This document shows positions 1-11,340 of a stretch of DNA of 64,000 bases, piece after piece (within the stretch, counting starts at the first letter, position 1; the number at the start of each line of letters is the position of its first letter). Position numbers and translations under genes: made by a program. The stretch is from positions 218,298 through 282,297 of the forward strand of contig WELB01000034.1 of assembly GCA_009602725.1 (NCBI GenBank), read 5' to 3'. The notes under the pieces were generated by a model. That model had not been told where the DNA came from, did not search any database, and worked only from the letters and a program-made list of their open reading frames with translations. Origin of the DNA: Spirogloea muscicola (Eukaryota > Streptophyta > Zygnematophyceae > Spirogloeales > Spirogloeaceae).

Positions 1-750
1 GTCGCCGCCGCGCGCGCCGCCGCCGGCGCCGGCAGCGGAGCCCCGTGCCTGCCGCTGCTCTTCCATCCCCTCGCCCACCTCCAGTTCGTCGCCGCCGCCA
101 ACCTCCTCTCCGCCCTCGTCCTCGTCGCCTCGGCCGCTGCCTGCTGCGCCGCCGGCCCCGCCGCCGCTCCAGGTCCAACTCCCAGCTCCCTCCGTCCTGA
201 CCTCCTTCCTCCCCTGGCCGCAAGCTGTCAGCTCAACCTCACGAAAGCTTCAGAATTGCGCCCACCTCGTGGGCCGACCGCCGGAAGCCTCACACGTAGC
301 AGCTGCCGCCCGCTGTGGCGCTCTGCTGCGCCCTCTGGGCACTCCTTGGCCTGCATTACAACGTCCGCATGGCACTAGCAGCGGGCTCACTGCACTTGCC
401 GCAGCTGCGCCTGATGCACCAGACGTGGCCTCCGTTACCGCTTCTGCAGGCCCTGGCCCCAGCGCCAAGTGTTTGAGGAGCCGTTGGGCAGAGGCCCTGC
501 TCACGGGTGCTGCGTTTTCGGCGCTCAAGCTGGCCATGGCGCCCGTCATGATCAGCCTGGTGTACCTGGCAGCGCACGCCGGGCCCACACACCACGGCGC
601 GCTCGATGTCCTCCTTGCCCCGTGCCTGTTTGCCACCTTAGCCCTCGCCGGAACGTGCCAGCTCCACAGCACTCTCTGTCACAGAACCTTGGCAGCACCA
701 GTAACATACAAGCCCTCCCAGACAGACAAGCCTGGCTCCCTGCCCGTCTG
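1..750 (+). CDS. Possible 3' part of a multi-pass membrane protein gene, cut by the window edge
   Basis: Three GC-rich hydrophobic stretches lie in different plus-strand frames. One is at about 60-165 (an Ala/Leu/Val-rich helix), one at about 310-370 (containing VALCCALWALLGLHYNVRM), and one at about 505-640 (containing ALKLAMAPVMISLVYLAAH). Frame changes between them would fit short exons, and a donor-like CCAG/GT lies near 172. The spacing suggests a polytopic membrane protein. I recognise no family signature, so no function is given. Alternatively the whole region is GC-rich noncoding DNA with chance hydrophobic frames. The 3' end is unclear; the last open frame stops at 751. Confidence 0.3.
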
Positions 751-1180
751 AACCCCCATCGATACAATTGTATCTGCCCAAAGTAAGTACAAATGCCCCA
801 GCACCTCTGTCACAGTCTCAATTCTATCCACCTAAGAATCACGCTATGCACAGAGCAGGGATGCTTGAATATTACACCATATGTTTTGATAGCTGCGTCC
901 GGGATTCTTGTTGCCGAATTACACTGCTTGGTGCATGCCTTAGTGCATGCCGAAGTGCTCGCTGAGGGGCTTTGCCCTACTAAACTAGCTACACAGAGCT
1001 GAGACATGAGGAACCTAAAATCTTCTACGCCAACTAGCCAAGGAGGTGCAAGGAGACAGCAAGCCTCACGAAGCATCTAGGTCAAGGCCAGTGTGCCACC
1101 TGCTGCGCTACTGCGAATGCTGCAGTTGGTTATATTACATGGTTGCATTGGCTAAGAGCTAAGGCTCAGATTGATGGTCA
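751..1180. other. Intergenic, nothing recognised
   Basis: Between the left-edge fragment and the stop codon of the TcdA-like gene I see no convincing coding frame, repeat or RNA gene. It presumably holds the 3' UTRs of both neighbours. Confidence 0.5.
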
Positions 1181-3802
1181 CTATATCTGGAAGTCCTCAT
1201 ATGCGCGGCCGAGTACTGCAGTAACTGCAGCAAAGTATTTTGGCTCTTTCCTTTGTATCTCCGCAAGAGTCATGCTTTCATGCTCCTCAGCCTGCGGACG
1301 GGCATTATTGGCACAATGTAAACCAGGTCTAGATGTGAGTGCATCCCAGCCCAAGGACATTGATATACCTGTGCCTCATGAATGCAACTCACCTCCTGGA
1401 AGGTGAGGAGGACAAGATTCGCAATGTCTGGCGGCTGAGACTGGTCCCACCTGCAAACGAGGAACAAGCCCACTGAGAGCTGCAATGTGGCTACCAAGTA
1501 AGCCTGGCTGGTCAACAAGGGCGAGTGTGATCAGGCATTACCGACACTCTCAGCAGTGCTTTCCGCAAGTCTTGATCCTTTGAATGCTACTCATTGGATG
1601 CAAGGCTCCATGGGCTTCTGAGGGGTGGCAATGAGGAGGACCTTGTAAGTGTCATGTTATTCATCGAGCGCCACATTCCACGGCCAACTTCTCTGCCGCC
1701 CTGGTCCCTTGCACTCCGACCCCGCCAAAGCTCCCTCACCACATATGCAACTTCCTCCTCGTCCACCTGCAAGAATCTACGTGTCAGTACCAAACTAAGC
1801 CATTCACAAACAGCTGAACAGCTAGAGGTGGAAGCTTGAGATTCAACATTTCTTAAATAAGTTTCTGTGGCGAATGCGGGAAAGCATCCAGTACAACGTA
1901 AGAAGGGCGCATCACTGCCAAGGGTCCTACCTCTACTGCAGCTGCCGACCCAAAGCGAAGCTCCTCCCGCTCAACCAGCCTTCTGTGCAGAAGAGCATAA
2001 TGCTCGAGGCCCAGCTGCAGCACAGGCTCGGTGCGTACTGAGAGCCCTGCCAGCGTGATGAGCACGTGAGTTGCCATGGCCTGGCCAAAGATTGCTGGGA
2101 TGGTTCCAAGAACAGGGATGATCCGAACTCGGAAGCCAGGGACAATCTGCAGACGATATCATTGACACGGTAGACCCGTCAAAGGAAAGTGCATGCAGCT
2201 CAATATCATGTCTTCCTGAGATACCGACCATCAACATCAAGGCGGCAGATTGACTAGATATCATATTGCTGCCAAATCCATGAAGTGTGAGATGCCTTGA
2301 CAAATTTGGTGCTTGTTACAAGGTGCCATCTGCTAACCTGGTAATCCAACGGGTTTGCTTCTTGTCCCATCAGTGTCTCAAATGGTAAGAGCTTTGCCTT
2401 GGGTCGCTCGGTAGAAAAGACCACAGCAATCCCTTCCTCAATGCCATGCTCCCTCCTCAAACGGTACCTGACCTATTCCCCAAGAATCAACCCACGAAGT
2501 AAGCAAAGGCCGCCCTCTGAATGTCCATGTGAATGTCGCCTACTCTTTCGCCAAGTTCAGCGTATGCTTTGCCAAGAACAGCTGATGCCTTTCACAATCG
2601 GTCTGCTCTTTGATTGTCTGCTCACTTACTGCGCGTGAAAGAGGATCCACAGATGACTCGCTAATGTCAGCAATCCGTATGCGGGTTGGATCTGCCCGAG
2701 CTCCTGCTCCTGTTGCGCTTAATATGCGCAGCTTTCTCTTGTAGCAAGCGGCCACGAGAGCCACCTGTTCCAGAGTGAACCAGAGCTAGCTGCAGTAAAT
2801 AGACAGCATGAATGCTATATATTCAGCTGATGATAGATAAGCATGCTACAAGTCAAGAATATTGAGTTTGAAGTCAGGTTTTTCACAGCGAGCTTCTGTA
2901 GTAGAAAGCGTCAAATGTATTGGACAGCACACCTTTGTGTCGATGTTGTCAATGCAGTCAAGAACATAGTCTGGAGCCCCAGCAAGGATATCATCCCCAT
3001 TTGACGTATCAAACATGGCAACGCGGGCATCAATGTCCGCCTCTGGGAAGATCTTTGCAAAGTGGTTGCGTAGGCATATGGCTTTGGCGATACCAACGTC
3101 ACTCCTGGTTGCTACGGCGTGGCGATTCAGAGAGGACAGAGATACCTGCGCTTATGTTACATACAATGGACATCATCAACGCCTGAGTATTTGCTCTTTT
3201 ATCATCTGTTGAAAGTGAGGTTCATTTGAAAGTGAGGCCCAGTAAGTCAGAGGAACAAAGCAGTTCTTGGGATGAGGCCTCTTGCCTGGTCAAAGTCAAC
3301 AATTCGTATTCGGCCAATGCCCGACCGAAGCAGCATTGTGGCGGCATGGGATCCTACGCCACCAAGGCCAACGACGATGACAAAAGCTCCATGTATTCGT
3401 AGTTGGCCCTCTTCACCAAAAAACTGAGCATTCCTGTACTTCGCAGAGCAACTGTGATCTTCTGTATCCAGAACTTCCTACACGGCTGGTCAAAGAATGC
3501 TTACAGACATAATACCCTCAGTCCCTCCCATTCATCCAATGACCTCGACTAATCTGTAGCTTCCATGGCTGAAAGTCAAGAGGATACCTTGTGAATTGCT
3601 CGCTTATGATGTCGTCATGCTGAGCTGCAAGAGTAGCAGGGCCGAGATTGCTTGAGGGTGAAGGCGATATGGAGCTGGACGATTTTCCGACTGATCCGGA
3701 ATAGGCCAGCTGAGTATGTCCATTCCCATTGGCTGGCACACCAGAGGTCACATGGATTAGCAGTTCCGCTTCACTGGCTTCGCATGACTGCAGCCACTTC
3801 AT
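1181..3802 (-). CDS. tRNA threonylcarbamoyladenosine dehydratase (TcdA/TCD family, E1-like ThiF fold)
   Basis: The family cyclises the t6A37 base of ANN-decoding tRNAs to ct6A using ATP; eukaryotic members are usually mitochondrial. Nine exons join in frame: 3588-3802, 3286-3433, 2933-3145, 2630-2764, 2338-2472, 1931-2146, 1642-1766, 1393-1450 and 1181-1291. Together they give 451 residues. The exons carry in order the IISEQFTR entry motif, the nucleotide-binding GLGGVGSHAA loop, IVDFDQVSLSSLNRHAVAT, VLDCIDNIDTK, ATGAGARADPTRIRIAD, DPLSRAVRYRLRREHGIEEG, and a C-terminal HESMTLAEIQRKEP helix. The intron after VDFDQ begins GC, not GT. The ATG at 3802 is the first in frame after an upstream stop. 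The N-terminus before IISEQ is about 60 residues, Ser-rich, and could hold a targeting signal, or a further 5' exon could exist near 3875-4156. The family is certain; the exact 5' end is not. Confidence 0.93.
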
Positions 3803-5220
3803 GAGTAGCCGTTTATTGTGCTTTCACAACCTAAAATCCACCGGTCTTGCGCAGATGGTGTTCAACTCGTGCCTTCAGCTTTGGGCAGCTATTACAGCAC
3901 CAACGACGATAGCCTCACAAAGTTGTTCATTTATGTCTGTGTCACTGTCCTGTTGAGCATTGCACCTAGCACTCACACCTTGGTTAGCAGTCGGAGCGAA
4001 GGAGAATGTGCCCCTGGCGTCTGGTATCGCCCAGGCTTGCTTTGTGGGAGTGCTAGGAGCTGACCGCAACCTTCCCCCAGCCTGCCATGACCGCCATTCT
4101 CTGCGGAGAGCATGTGCAAGGTGGGAGTCGATGAGCAGCATTGCAGGTGTGTGCAACTAGGCCCATGACGAGGCTGGAGGAGTCATCTGCACCTCTTAAA
4201 ACACATATATATCACGAAGGTCTTGTCCTTAGCTTTGTCAGTGGGTAGTAATGATATTCGATCAGGGTTTCTATCGTGCATCACGCTGGCTTGACGATGT
4301 TATCAGATGCAGGTCACAATGCACTCTGCCAGGCGTACTTCCAGCTCCATTGCCGCCGCGGGGAGAGGGCGAAGCGAGCCACTGCCAGGGCGAGGCACGA
4401 GCCGATGGCGATGCCGGCTGCAAACGTGATCACACTCTGGTGCTGCAGCGGCATGTCGCAAGCTCGCAATCAGCGACCCCGAGCGCCATTGCACATCCGC
4501 GTGCTTCGAGTCCTCAACCTCGGAGCCCGTTGGTGAGGCAAAGCAACGGTCCTTCGTTCCATCTTGCCAAGGACTCCACCCCGCCAGCTACATTGCAGCG
4601 GTCGCCAGCCTGATCACGAAGGCCTGGTCATGCGCGCCAATGCGCAGCGGTCGCTCTGCGACTGTCCCAGGAAGACGTTCCGTGGCCCGTCGGGACTGAC
4701 GGAAGCCGCTTTCGCGAGACGGAGGGGCTCGTTGCTTCTCGCAGCCGGAGCCAAAGGCCTGCTCTGGCCCTTTGCCAGCACCGCCTGCAGTCCGCGAGGC
4801 GCCAGAGGCCACGGGGGAGGGCTCCAGCACCGTCCCGCCGCACAGCAGGCCACAGGCCGAGCGCCGTCACAAGCGGAGACGAGGCTCCCGCGCCGCGTCT
4901 AGAGCGATCAAAGCGCCGCACAGGGGCGCAGAAGCGGCCGGCGGCTGAGCTCTCGTCGGCGCGCCCGCGCGCCGTAAGGGAGCCCAGGCGGCGGCGGCGG
5001 CGGCGGCGAGGGGGGCGGCGGCGACGGCGGCGGTGCAGGCCGGCCCTCGTGGGCCCCAAGGGTCGCCTGCGGCCGGATGCGGGTCGACACTGGCGCCTCC
5101 ACGTGGCAAGCGCGGGCGTTCCGGCGGCGGGCCGGGGCGGGTCGGCGAAGCCCGTGCCAGCGGGCGCTCCGTTGTCGTCAGATCGCCACCTCGGCGGTGG
5201 CACGCTTCCACGGCTCCCCT
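3803..5220. other. GC-rich intergenic stretch, no gene assigned
   Basis: Long frames exist on both strands, such as a 237-codon minus frame at 4628-5341. Their Arg/Pro/Gly-rich translations look like by-products of GC richness. A minus-strand stretch around 4340-4470 encodes one plausible transmembrane helix (HQSVITFAAGIAIGSCLALA), but no exon chain around it convinced me. A GGC-rich microsatellite lies at about 4990-5035. Confidence 0.4.
4990..5035. repeat. GGC/GCC trinucleotide microsatellite
   Basis: An imperfect run of GGC triplets interrupted by GAG and GAC. It explains the poly-Arg, poly-Ala and poly-Pro tracts seen in all frames here. Confidence 0.8.
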
Positions 5221-6660
5221 CCCTTCTGCAATCCCTGGCTTCCCTGATCCAACACCCATCCTTCCCCTCACCTTCGTCATCCCTGCAGGCATCCCTTCCC
5301 ACACGAATGGGCGGCCTGGGCTGCCGGTCACCTGAACACACGGCGCAGGCAGCCTTTCTCGGTTGCTGGCACCAGGTTGCCTCTCTTCTTATTCAGTATT
5401 CAGGCATCAGTTAGTGACCTTTATGTTTTAACCCGTGGTTACTGAGCGGGTCAATCTACTGTAGGTTATGTAGGTCTTAAGATGTGCTTGCCGTTGTACT
5501 TGGCCATTTGGCCTTCGTTTGTTTCGAAGACACGAAATTTTTCCTTCTCCCCTTGCGCTTCCCATGTCTGGCTGGCCCTGCAGCCGAGGTGGAGGAAGTC
5601 TCCTTGGCATTCCAAGTGCAATTGAGGAGCATCCGCGAGTCAGCAACCTGCTCCTTCCCCTCCCTGCAACCCCGCTTCACTCCCTTCTCAGCGCCTGCCC
5701 AAGCATCAGACAAAGGGGCACAGGCCAGACTCGTTGCTGCAATTGAGGATGAGCGTCGCAAGACATTGAGGAGGATGCCAGATATCAGGACCAATCCAAA
5801 GAGTCTGGCACGTCTCACATCGCTCGCAACACCTGGGGCAACAGACTGGCTCACAACGCACGCCAGCAACAACGCATTCAAATCAGCCCCGAGGCATATT
5901 GGACGCTTCTCCAGCTTTTCCTGGGCCTGCCCCCGACGTGCTTGATTGGAGTGACGCAGTGTGAGTGCGGCTTCCGTGCGGAGGGCGAAGACCTTGCCAC
6001 CCACATGCTGCGGTGTCCCACAGGCCCTGAGGTGGTGGGCGTCCATAATCTCCTACGGGACGCCCTGGCGGACCTGATGCGCGACGCCGGCTACCGCGCC
6101 ATTGTGGAAGTGAGCAATATAATGCCCATCCCCACGGATTCCCAGGGACGCCTTCACCGGCGCACCCTGGACATTGTGGGTGTACAACCTGGCGGAGGCC
6201 CACGAGCCTTGGTTGATGTGGTGGTGACGGAGGCATACAATATTTCCGCTTTGACGCACATTGCTGGCCACGCAGTGGGAGGTGCTGAGCAGAGAAAGTT
6301 CCGACACTACTCTGACTACCCCCGCAGCGATCACCTCCTACCGGCGGCAATTGACACTTTCGGCTGCATGGGGCCTCGCTCCCATACCTTACTGGAGAAT
6401 ATTGCAAGTTTGGGATATGCTCGACGTGAGGTTGTACTTTTAGCTCAGATGGGCATGCCGGCAGCCTACTTGTCATTCTTGCGACGTCGAGTGTCAGCTT
6501 GTCTGCAGCGAGCTCAGGCTCATGCCTTGCATCAGAAAGCTGGTCGAGCGTTAGCTCGTAGCTCAAGAGCTTGTCGATTGCCGTCCGATATTCGGGCATC
6601 ACAGCGACCTCTATGTGCTGACTCGTGGTTACTGAGCGGGTCAGCTTAGCAGCAGGTGAC
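5221..6660 (+). mobile_element. LINE copy A: 5'-truncated, C-terminal region with zinc motif and REL-type endonuclease
   Basis: Starts with a GGLG block (SLPTRMGGLGCRSPEHTAQA at about 5290-5350) that follows the reverse transcriptase in this LINE type. The body resumes at about 5590-5935 with the ATPGATDWL helix region. From 5942 an open 235-codon frame carries the zinc motif (QCECG...HMLRC), HNLLRDALADLMRDAGYRA, the endonuclease core RTLDIVGVQPGG...VDVVVTE, and the C-terminal ALHQKAGRALAR block. The core would nick target DNA for target-primed reverse transcription. The body is interrupted at 5410-5515 by tail-like DNA and needs frame changes, so this copy is dead. No reverse transcriptase is visible. 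The tail after 6650 carries GTACAATGTGCTTGCC, as does 5480-5500. Confidence 0.85.
5410..5515 (+). repeat. LINE 3'-tail sequence nested inside LINE copy A
   Basis: The segment GTGGTTACTGAGCGGGTCA followed by TGTGCTTGCC and a GTAC-TTGGCC block repeats, imperfectly, the 3' end of the same element at about 6622-6698. It separates the GGLG block from the rest of the body, so a second, tail-only insertion or a rearrangement is likely. Confidence 0.65.
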
Positions 6661-6734
6661 GTACAATGTGCTTGCCTTTGTACATGGCCACACAGGCCCT
6701 CCATCTCTTAGTACACACTCATTTACCTTGCTTC

Positions 6735-6970
6735 CCACGCGATACACCTGCGTGCTGGGCGTGCATTAGCCCAGGCTAATGGCTTCCATGGTGGTGGTCT
6801 GGCTCCGCAGCTTAGCTTGTCAGACATGCATGTGCTCACTCGGGGATATTAGTGTTCCCCTTAGCCAGCTCATTACCCCGTAATTAGGACATTTGTAAGG
6901 CTAAAATTGGCCTTCCTTTAAATTTATGCGCACCGCGCGCCTTCTCCCTCGCCAAAGTTACGGAGAGTTA
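6735..6970 (+). mobile_element. LINE C-terminal stub and 3' tail (same subfamily as copy H)
   Basis: Encodes the last residues of the LINE protein, running from an RYTCVLGVH block through LSDMHVLTRGY. It is followed by a tail that matches 46109-46316 nearly base for base over about 180 bp, including TTAGCCAGCTCATTAC and the ATGCGCACCGCGCGCCTT block. Only the 3' end of the element was inserted or survived. Confidence 0.75.
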
Positions 6971-7049
6971 CTTCGTTGCTTTTTGCGTTTCCGGCCCTGA
7001 AGAGCTTGTACGTGCCTTTAGGCCTTTTGTTAAGGACGACAAGCTTCCA

Positions 7050-8120
7050 GTAGTGGGTGATTGGCCAGCTCAGAGAAAGTATAGAACAAACTTGATGGGG
7101 CCAGAAAAGCGTCAAAGCACACAGCGACTCAAGTGGCCCCACTCGGGTGCTCTTTTTGGGCTGGCCTCTCACAGCCATTGCCTTACATTAGAAGAGCTAT
7201 TGCCCCTTGGTCAGATCCATTGGGCTGACTCTTCTAATGACCGTTACCGTGCATTGAAAGAGCTATATCTTCCTCGCTCGTCAGCCGCGGCCTGCCCGCT
7301 CGCACCCCTATCCTTGCCGTCAAGTGCTTCCGTCTTTCTTTTGGGCTGGCGTTTCCTCAATCCCTGTTCCTCGGAGTTGCGACTGCTGGTTGGGGGATTC
7401 TTGAGCTGGCACCTTTGGTGGTCTCTACTCTCCCCAACAATGCACTGGCTTGAATTGGCCTCTAATTTTATGCGCACCGCGCGCCTTCCCCGGTTTCTTT
7501 GAATCTTGCTCACTGCTGGCGTTTCGCAGCCCTTGCCCTTTTGGAATAGCTTACTCCGTTCCTTCACAGCCATCCCCAACTGTGGACGAGCTCTGCATTA
7601 TTTTCCAGAGCCATCGCCCCTATTTGCGATGAACTCTCGTTTCTTTTAGACCTTTCTTCAGACCGTTCTTCTGGCTTTGTACATTCTGATTGGGCTGGCC
7701 TCTTACTGCCACTGCCTTACTGTTCAGCTTTTTAGCTCCAAGCCTCCATGCTCTCCTTTGGCATCATAAGCACCTCTTCTCGGGGCGGTCTCCCTCAGCC
7801 TACTGTAATGCGCAAGAGGCCCAAGTTGAGTCAGAGTACACCCAAAGCTGCGTGATCATGCCCAGTCCCTGGTGTGTATGAGCATCGACCACTGAGTGGT
7901 CCGCTTTTCACTATTACTGATCAAGTAGCTGGCATTTGCTGCAGTGCTCCAGCTCTGCTAGCAGGACTTGGCCCCTATGGCGGGGCCTTGCTTGGCAACT
8001 ACTTCCTGGCCTTGTTAATTCTGTTTCGGGCTAGCCTTGCATGGCCATTGCCCGCTTTCCAAGAGCTGCATCTTCTTTCTGGGTGCTGGTTAAAATCATT
8101 CCAGCTGTTGAGTAAGGGTT
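7050..8120. repeat. Array of LINE 3' tails in both orientations
   Basis: A minus-oriented tail (about 7055-7135) meets a plus-oriented tail (7140-7205) head to head. Further plus-oriented pieces follow near 7220-7270, 7330, 7440-7495 (with the TTGAATTGGCCT...ATGCGCACCGCGCGCC block), 7550-7600, 7690-7735 and 8025-8070. Each carries the GGGCTGGCC...CAGCC hairpin or a decayed form of it. No host gene is seen in this interval. Confidence 0.65.
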
Positions 8121-9340
8121 GAGCAGCCATCTACAGTAGCCACTTTGTGTTGCTGAGTGGTGCTTTGAGCTCCCCGGCTCCTCTGGACCTTGTCCACTTC
8201 TTGGGGCCGGCCTTTCACGACCCTCTTTAAGCCAAGCTGCTTTTGGACTGTAACTGCTTTTGGCGTCTCAGCATCTGCAGTCCTCGTCATAAGTCTAGCT
8301 CGTCTCCGCTTCCTCGCCGCTGAAGAGAGGAAAGCAACAGCTCATCCAATCAAGGCAATGGCTGAAAGGACTAAGCTGTCCGAAAGGGGTTATGGCTCTG
8401 AAAGGCCAGCTCAGATACAATGGATGAGGTCCAAAGGGGCTGGAAATTGCAAATGCAGCTATGCGAGTGGCTACTCCAAATGGGTGCTCAGATTACACCT
8501 GCTCAATAGACGTAAGGCAGGGTAGCTAGCAGCCAAACAAGACTTGCCATGGCGACACCCAGAGGCGGTAGCCAAGACGCAGGCTGCCCGCAAATGCACG
8601 GCAAATTATCTATCTAACTATAACTGGCATTGCCGGCGTACCTATAGTACTGCTGCGTGGCAGCAGCCAGGGGCAGGAGGCTCAGAAGCAATTAGGACCA
8701 ACTTGCCTCTGCAGGGCAGCCTAGGATTGGTTGGTGGTTGAGCAGTTACGCGCAGCCTCTAGACCTGCAGGCGTCCTGTACACACCTTGTCGACTATGAG
8801 CGATGCCTACCTCCACCATCAAGAGCTTATCCTCACTGCGGACATTTTTACTAGCCAATCTGTTGCATTTGTGTCTCTGTCAGAAGTACTCTTCATCTGT
8901 TGGCCTATGCATGCATCCAAAGGACTTGGGGCAACAAATGATGAGAAGCTTGGGAGTGCAAATTCTAAACCCGACTCTGTTGACTGGTCACCATGTTTAT
9001 ATAATTGATGTGCACCATTGAGTCAGCAGCAACATGAGCAGCACCACTCGTGTTTATTCTACCTGCACGAGCTCTTTTTGCTTGTACCAAGACTTTATGA
9101 CTGAGATCATCCTCTCTGATAGGGTACGCTGCAGGTGATCAAAGAGTTGCATGCAATACTCCAGGGCCTAAGAGCCCACAGCTTTTCTAGTCGCCTGCCT
9201 TGCTGCCGCCTGGACACTGCGCGTCTCATAGCGGGTGCAGAAGGTCAGCCACCGAGCCCCAGAAGCCCCGTGGACGTCGATGTCGAGGTGAACAATGTCA
9301 TCCTCCACTGAATGATCAGAAGTGAGCGCTTCCAATAGGG
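8121..9340. other. No gene recognised
   Basis: Frames of 65-111 codons occur, but none shows a domain, signal peptide or splice structure I trust. Occasional tail-like fragments suggest old repeat DNA. Confidence 0.45.
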
Positions 9341-9745
9341 CGGGGGCTCTTGATGGCCAGCCCAGAAAGAATGAACAAGTTCCGAAGGGCCGAAAGGCGC
9401 CAAAACCACACAGCTAAGTAAGAGACTACAGCGAATAGGAAGAAAGTGGCTTCATTTAAGGGGGCAGGCCTGTAACAGCCAGGCCAAAGAATTTTGACAA
9501 GGCCCGAAGGGGCCAAAAAGCGCTTTCCCAGAACTTTCCCGGTACGATAATTACTTGGTAGTCTCTACTTAGGAGCCGCAAACCAGAAATACTAGCTGCC
9601 GAAAAGCAATCCCTTGACTAAAGCCAGAGGCTGCAGCTGAGCACGGCCAGCACGTAGTGCAGGGCCTGGGTCATGGACTGCTGGAGTGATATGGACAGGC
9701 GCATGCGAAACACCTGCGCTAGTGAGCCGGCGGCGTTAGTGGGAG
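9340..9745 (-). mobile_element. LINE C-terminal stub plus tail, minus strand
   Basis: The reverse strand at 9625-9745 encodes AAGSLAQVFRMRLSISLQQS followed by MTQALH and the remains of the RAGRALAAASG block. It runs into a 3' tail between 9620 and 9340 with GGGCTGGCC hairpin remnants near 9355 and 9480. Confidence 0.75.
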
Positions 9746-9789
9746 CTTAGAACCCCGAATCAGCAGCCGCAAGTCGGAGTGATCAGCAT

Positions 9790-10115
9790 ATTGTACTAAA
9801 GGAAGGGCTCACCCAGTGAGGATAGGGGCTGGAAAAAGCGAGCCCCAAAACAAATGAACAAAGGACGAGAAGGGGCCAGGGGAAGCACTAAGGAAAACAA
9901 GCACAAGAAGATACTAAGCAGCTACGGAGCACTCTGTATCCCCTGCTAAGCAGCCTCAGGTCAGAGAAACTTGGCTCCTGAAAGCGGGTCCCCTGGCCAG
10001 AGCCAGAGGCAGCAGCGAGGGCTCCTCCGGCACGCATGTGCAGCGCGGGCCATAGACCTCTGCAGCTAGACGGCCAAGCGCATGCGGTACACCTGCGCTA
10101 GCGACCCGGCTGCAT
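9790..10115 (-). mobile_element. LINE C-terminal stub plus tail, minus strand (copy E subfamily)
   Basis: The reverse strand at 9955-10115 encodes AGSLAQVYRMRLAV, then LQRSMARAAH and SGAKFL-type residues, with stops. The tail at 9800-9950 matches the tails after 17750 and 22140 (TGAGGCTGCTTAGCAGGG, then the CCAGCCCCTATCCTCA hairpin side). Two such stubs in a row point to repeated insertion of truncated copies. Confidence 0.75.
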
Positions 10116-10268
10116 GAAAGTACTGTACTTACTGAATACTGTACTTACCTCGGCCGGCGCCGGTGACCGCCCTGCCTTCGAGACCAAAATTTTCGGATTG
10201 GCTCGCTTGGACCCGTCTGTGTGACCACATTCGCACGAACGCAGACAGACCAAAGAAGAAGACCAAAA

Positions 10269-10275
10269 CACACAC

Positions 10276-10321
<46 letters not shown>
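10269..10321. repeat. (AG)n dinucleotide microsatellite next to a gap
   Basis: About 20 perfect AG units end 11 bp before a run of Ns. The gap probably reflects difficulty assembling this repeat. Confidence 0.95.
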
Positions 10322-10322
<1 letters not shown>

Positions 10323-10331
10323 GGAGGGCGG

Positions 10332-10542
10332 NNNNNNNNNNNNNNNNNNNNNNNNNNNNNNNNNNNNNNNNNNNNNNNNNNNNNNNNNNNNNNNNNNNNN
10401 NNNNNNNNNNNNNNNNNNNNNNNNNNNNNNNNNNNNNNNNNNNNNNNNNNNNNNNNNNNNNNNNNNNNNNNNNNNNNNNNNNNNNNNNNNNNNNNNNNNN
10501 NNNNNNNNNNNNNNNNNNNNNNNNNNNNNNNNNNNNNNNNNN
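10332..10542. other. Assembly gap (Ns)
   Basis: 211 consecutive unknown bases. LINE copy C resumes mid-protein at the right edge, so its 5' part may be hidden here. Confidence 1.
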
Positions 10543-11340
10543 GGTGTTTTCGGAGGCGGGCTTCAAGGTTGCGGTGGAGAACTCCTCAATCATGCCCATT
10601 CAGCTGGGCGCGGACGGCCAGCCCCATACGCGACGCGCCGACCTGGTCGCCATCCCTCCCGGCGGCGGTCCCCGCATCATCGCTGATGTGGTGACAACTG
10701 ACTGCATCGACTCCGCCAACCCCACCAGATCGGCGTCGTTTGCAGGGCACGCGGTCGGCCAGGCGGCCCGGGGCAAGGAGCGAAAATACGCTGATCACCC
10801 GGTGGGGGATGAATTCGCGGCCCTGGCGATGGATGTACACGGGGCTTTCGGCAGCCGCTGGCTGGATCTCATTCAGCGGCTTGCCCGCCAGGCCATTGAC
10901 CGGCGGCCGGGTCTGCCAGGGGCGATGCCCGGCTTCAACGCCGCCGGTTCGCTCGCACAAGTCTTCCGCATGCGTCTGGCCGTATCGCTTCAGCGCTCCC
11001 TTGCCCACGCCGTCCACACGCGCGCAGGCCGTGCTATGGCCGCCGCCTCTGGGTCTCGGCGGAGTGCCTCTTTCCACTCTTTGCACTCGCCTCTGCTTGA
11101 ACTGTGTATTGGCTTGAATTGGCCTCCCTTTTCATTTCATGCGCCCCGCGCGCCTTTCTCTCTTTCCCTGCAGCGAGCTACTCAGACCTGATGTTGCTCA
11201 CTCGTGGGTACTGAGCTTTCCTCTGCATCGTTTCTGTGTTCTGCAGTGTTTTGTAGTTTCTCCGGCTCCTCTTTCTTTGGCTTTGAACATTGTCCATTCT
11301 TTTTTGGGCTGGCTTTGCCAGCCCCTCTTCTCTATGGGCG
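10543..11340 (+). mobile_element. LINE copy C: REL endonuclease and C-terminal domain, with 3' tail
   Basis: Open from the gap to 11191. It encodes VFSEAGFKVAVENSSIMPIQ, the endonuclease core RRADLVAIPPGGG...IADVVTTD, then YADHPVGDEFAALAMDVHG, QVFRMRLAVSLQRSLAHAVH and RAGRAMAAASG. No frameshift is seen between the gap and the end of the conserved region. The tail holds the TTGGCCTCCC...CCGCGCGCC block (about 11110-11160) and a perfect hairpin GGGCTGGCTTTGCCAGCCC at 11306-11324. The zinc motif and anything upstream are lost in the gap. Confidence 0.85.

Noticed and set aside
4628-5341. 237-codon minus-strand frame
   Set aside because: Arg/Pro/Gly-rich translation driven by GC-rich triplets, with no domain; it runs antisense into LINE copy A.
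7050-8120. Tail array as a CRISPR array
   Set aside because: Units are irregular in length, spacing and orientation, and match LINE 3' ends elsewhere.
10129-11191. One long plus-strand protein spanning the gap at 10332-10542
   Set aside because: Continuity exists only because Ns were translated as X. The AG-repeat side is not coding; the LINE frame starts after the gap.
11306-11324. GC-rich hairpin as a bacterial-type terminator
   Set aside because: It recurs in LINE tails of a nuclear eukaryotic genome and is not followed consistently by a T run.
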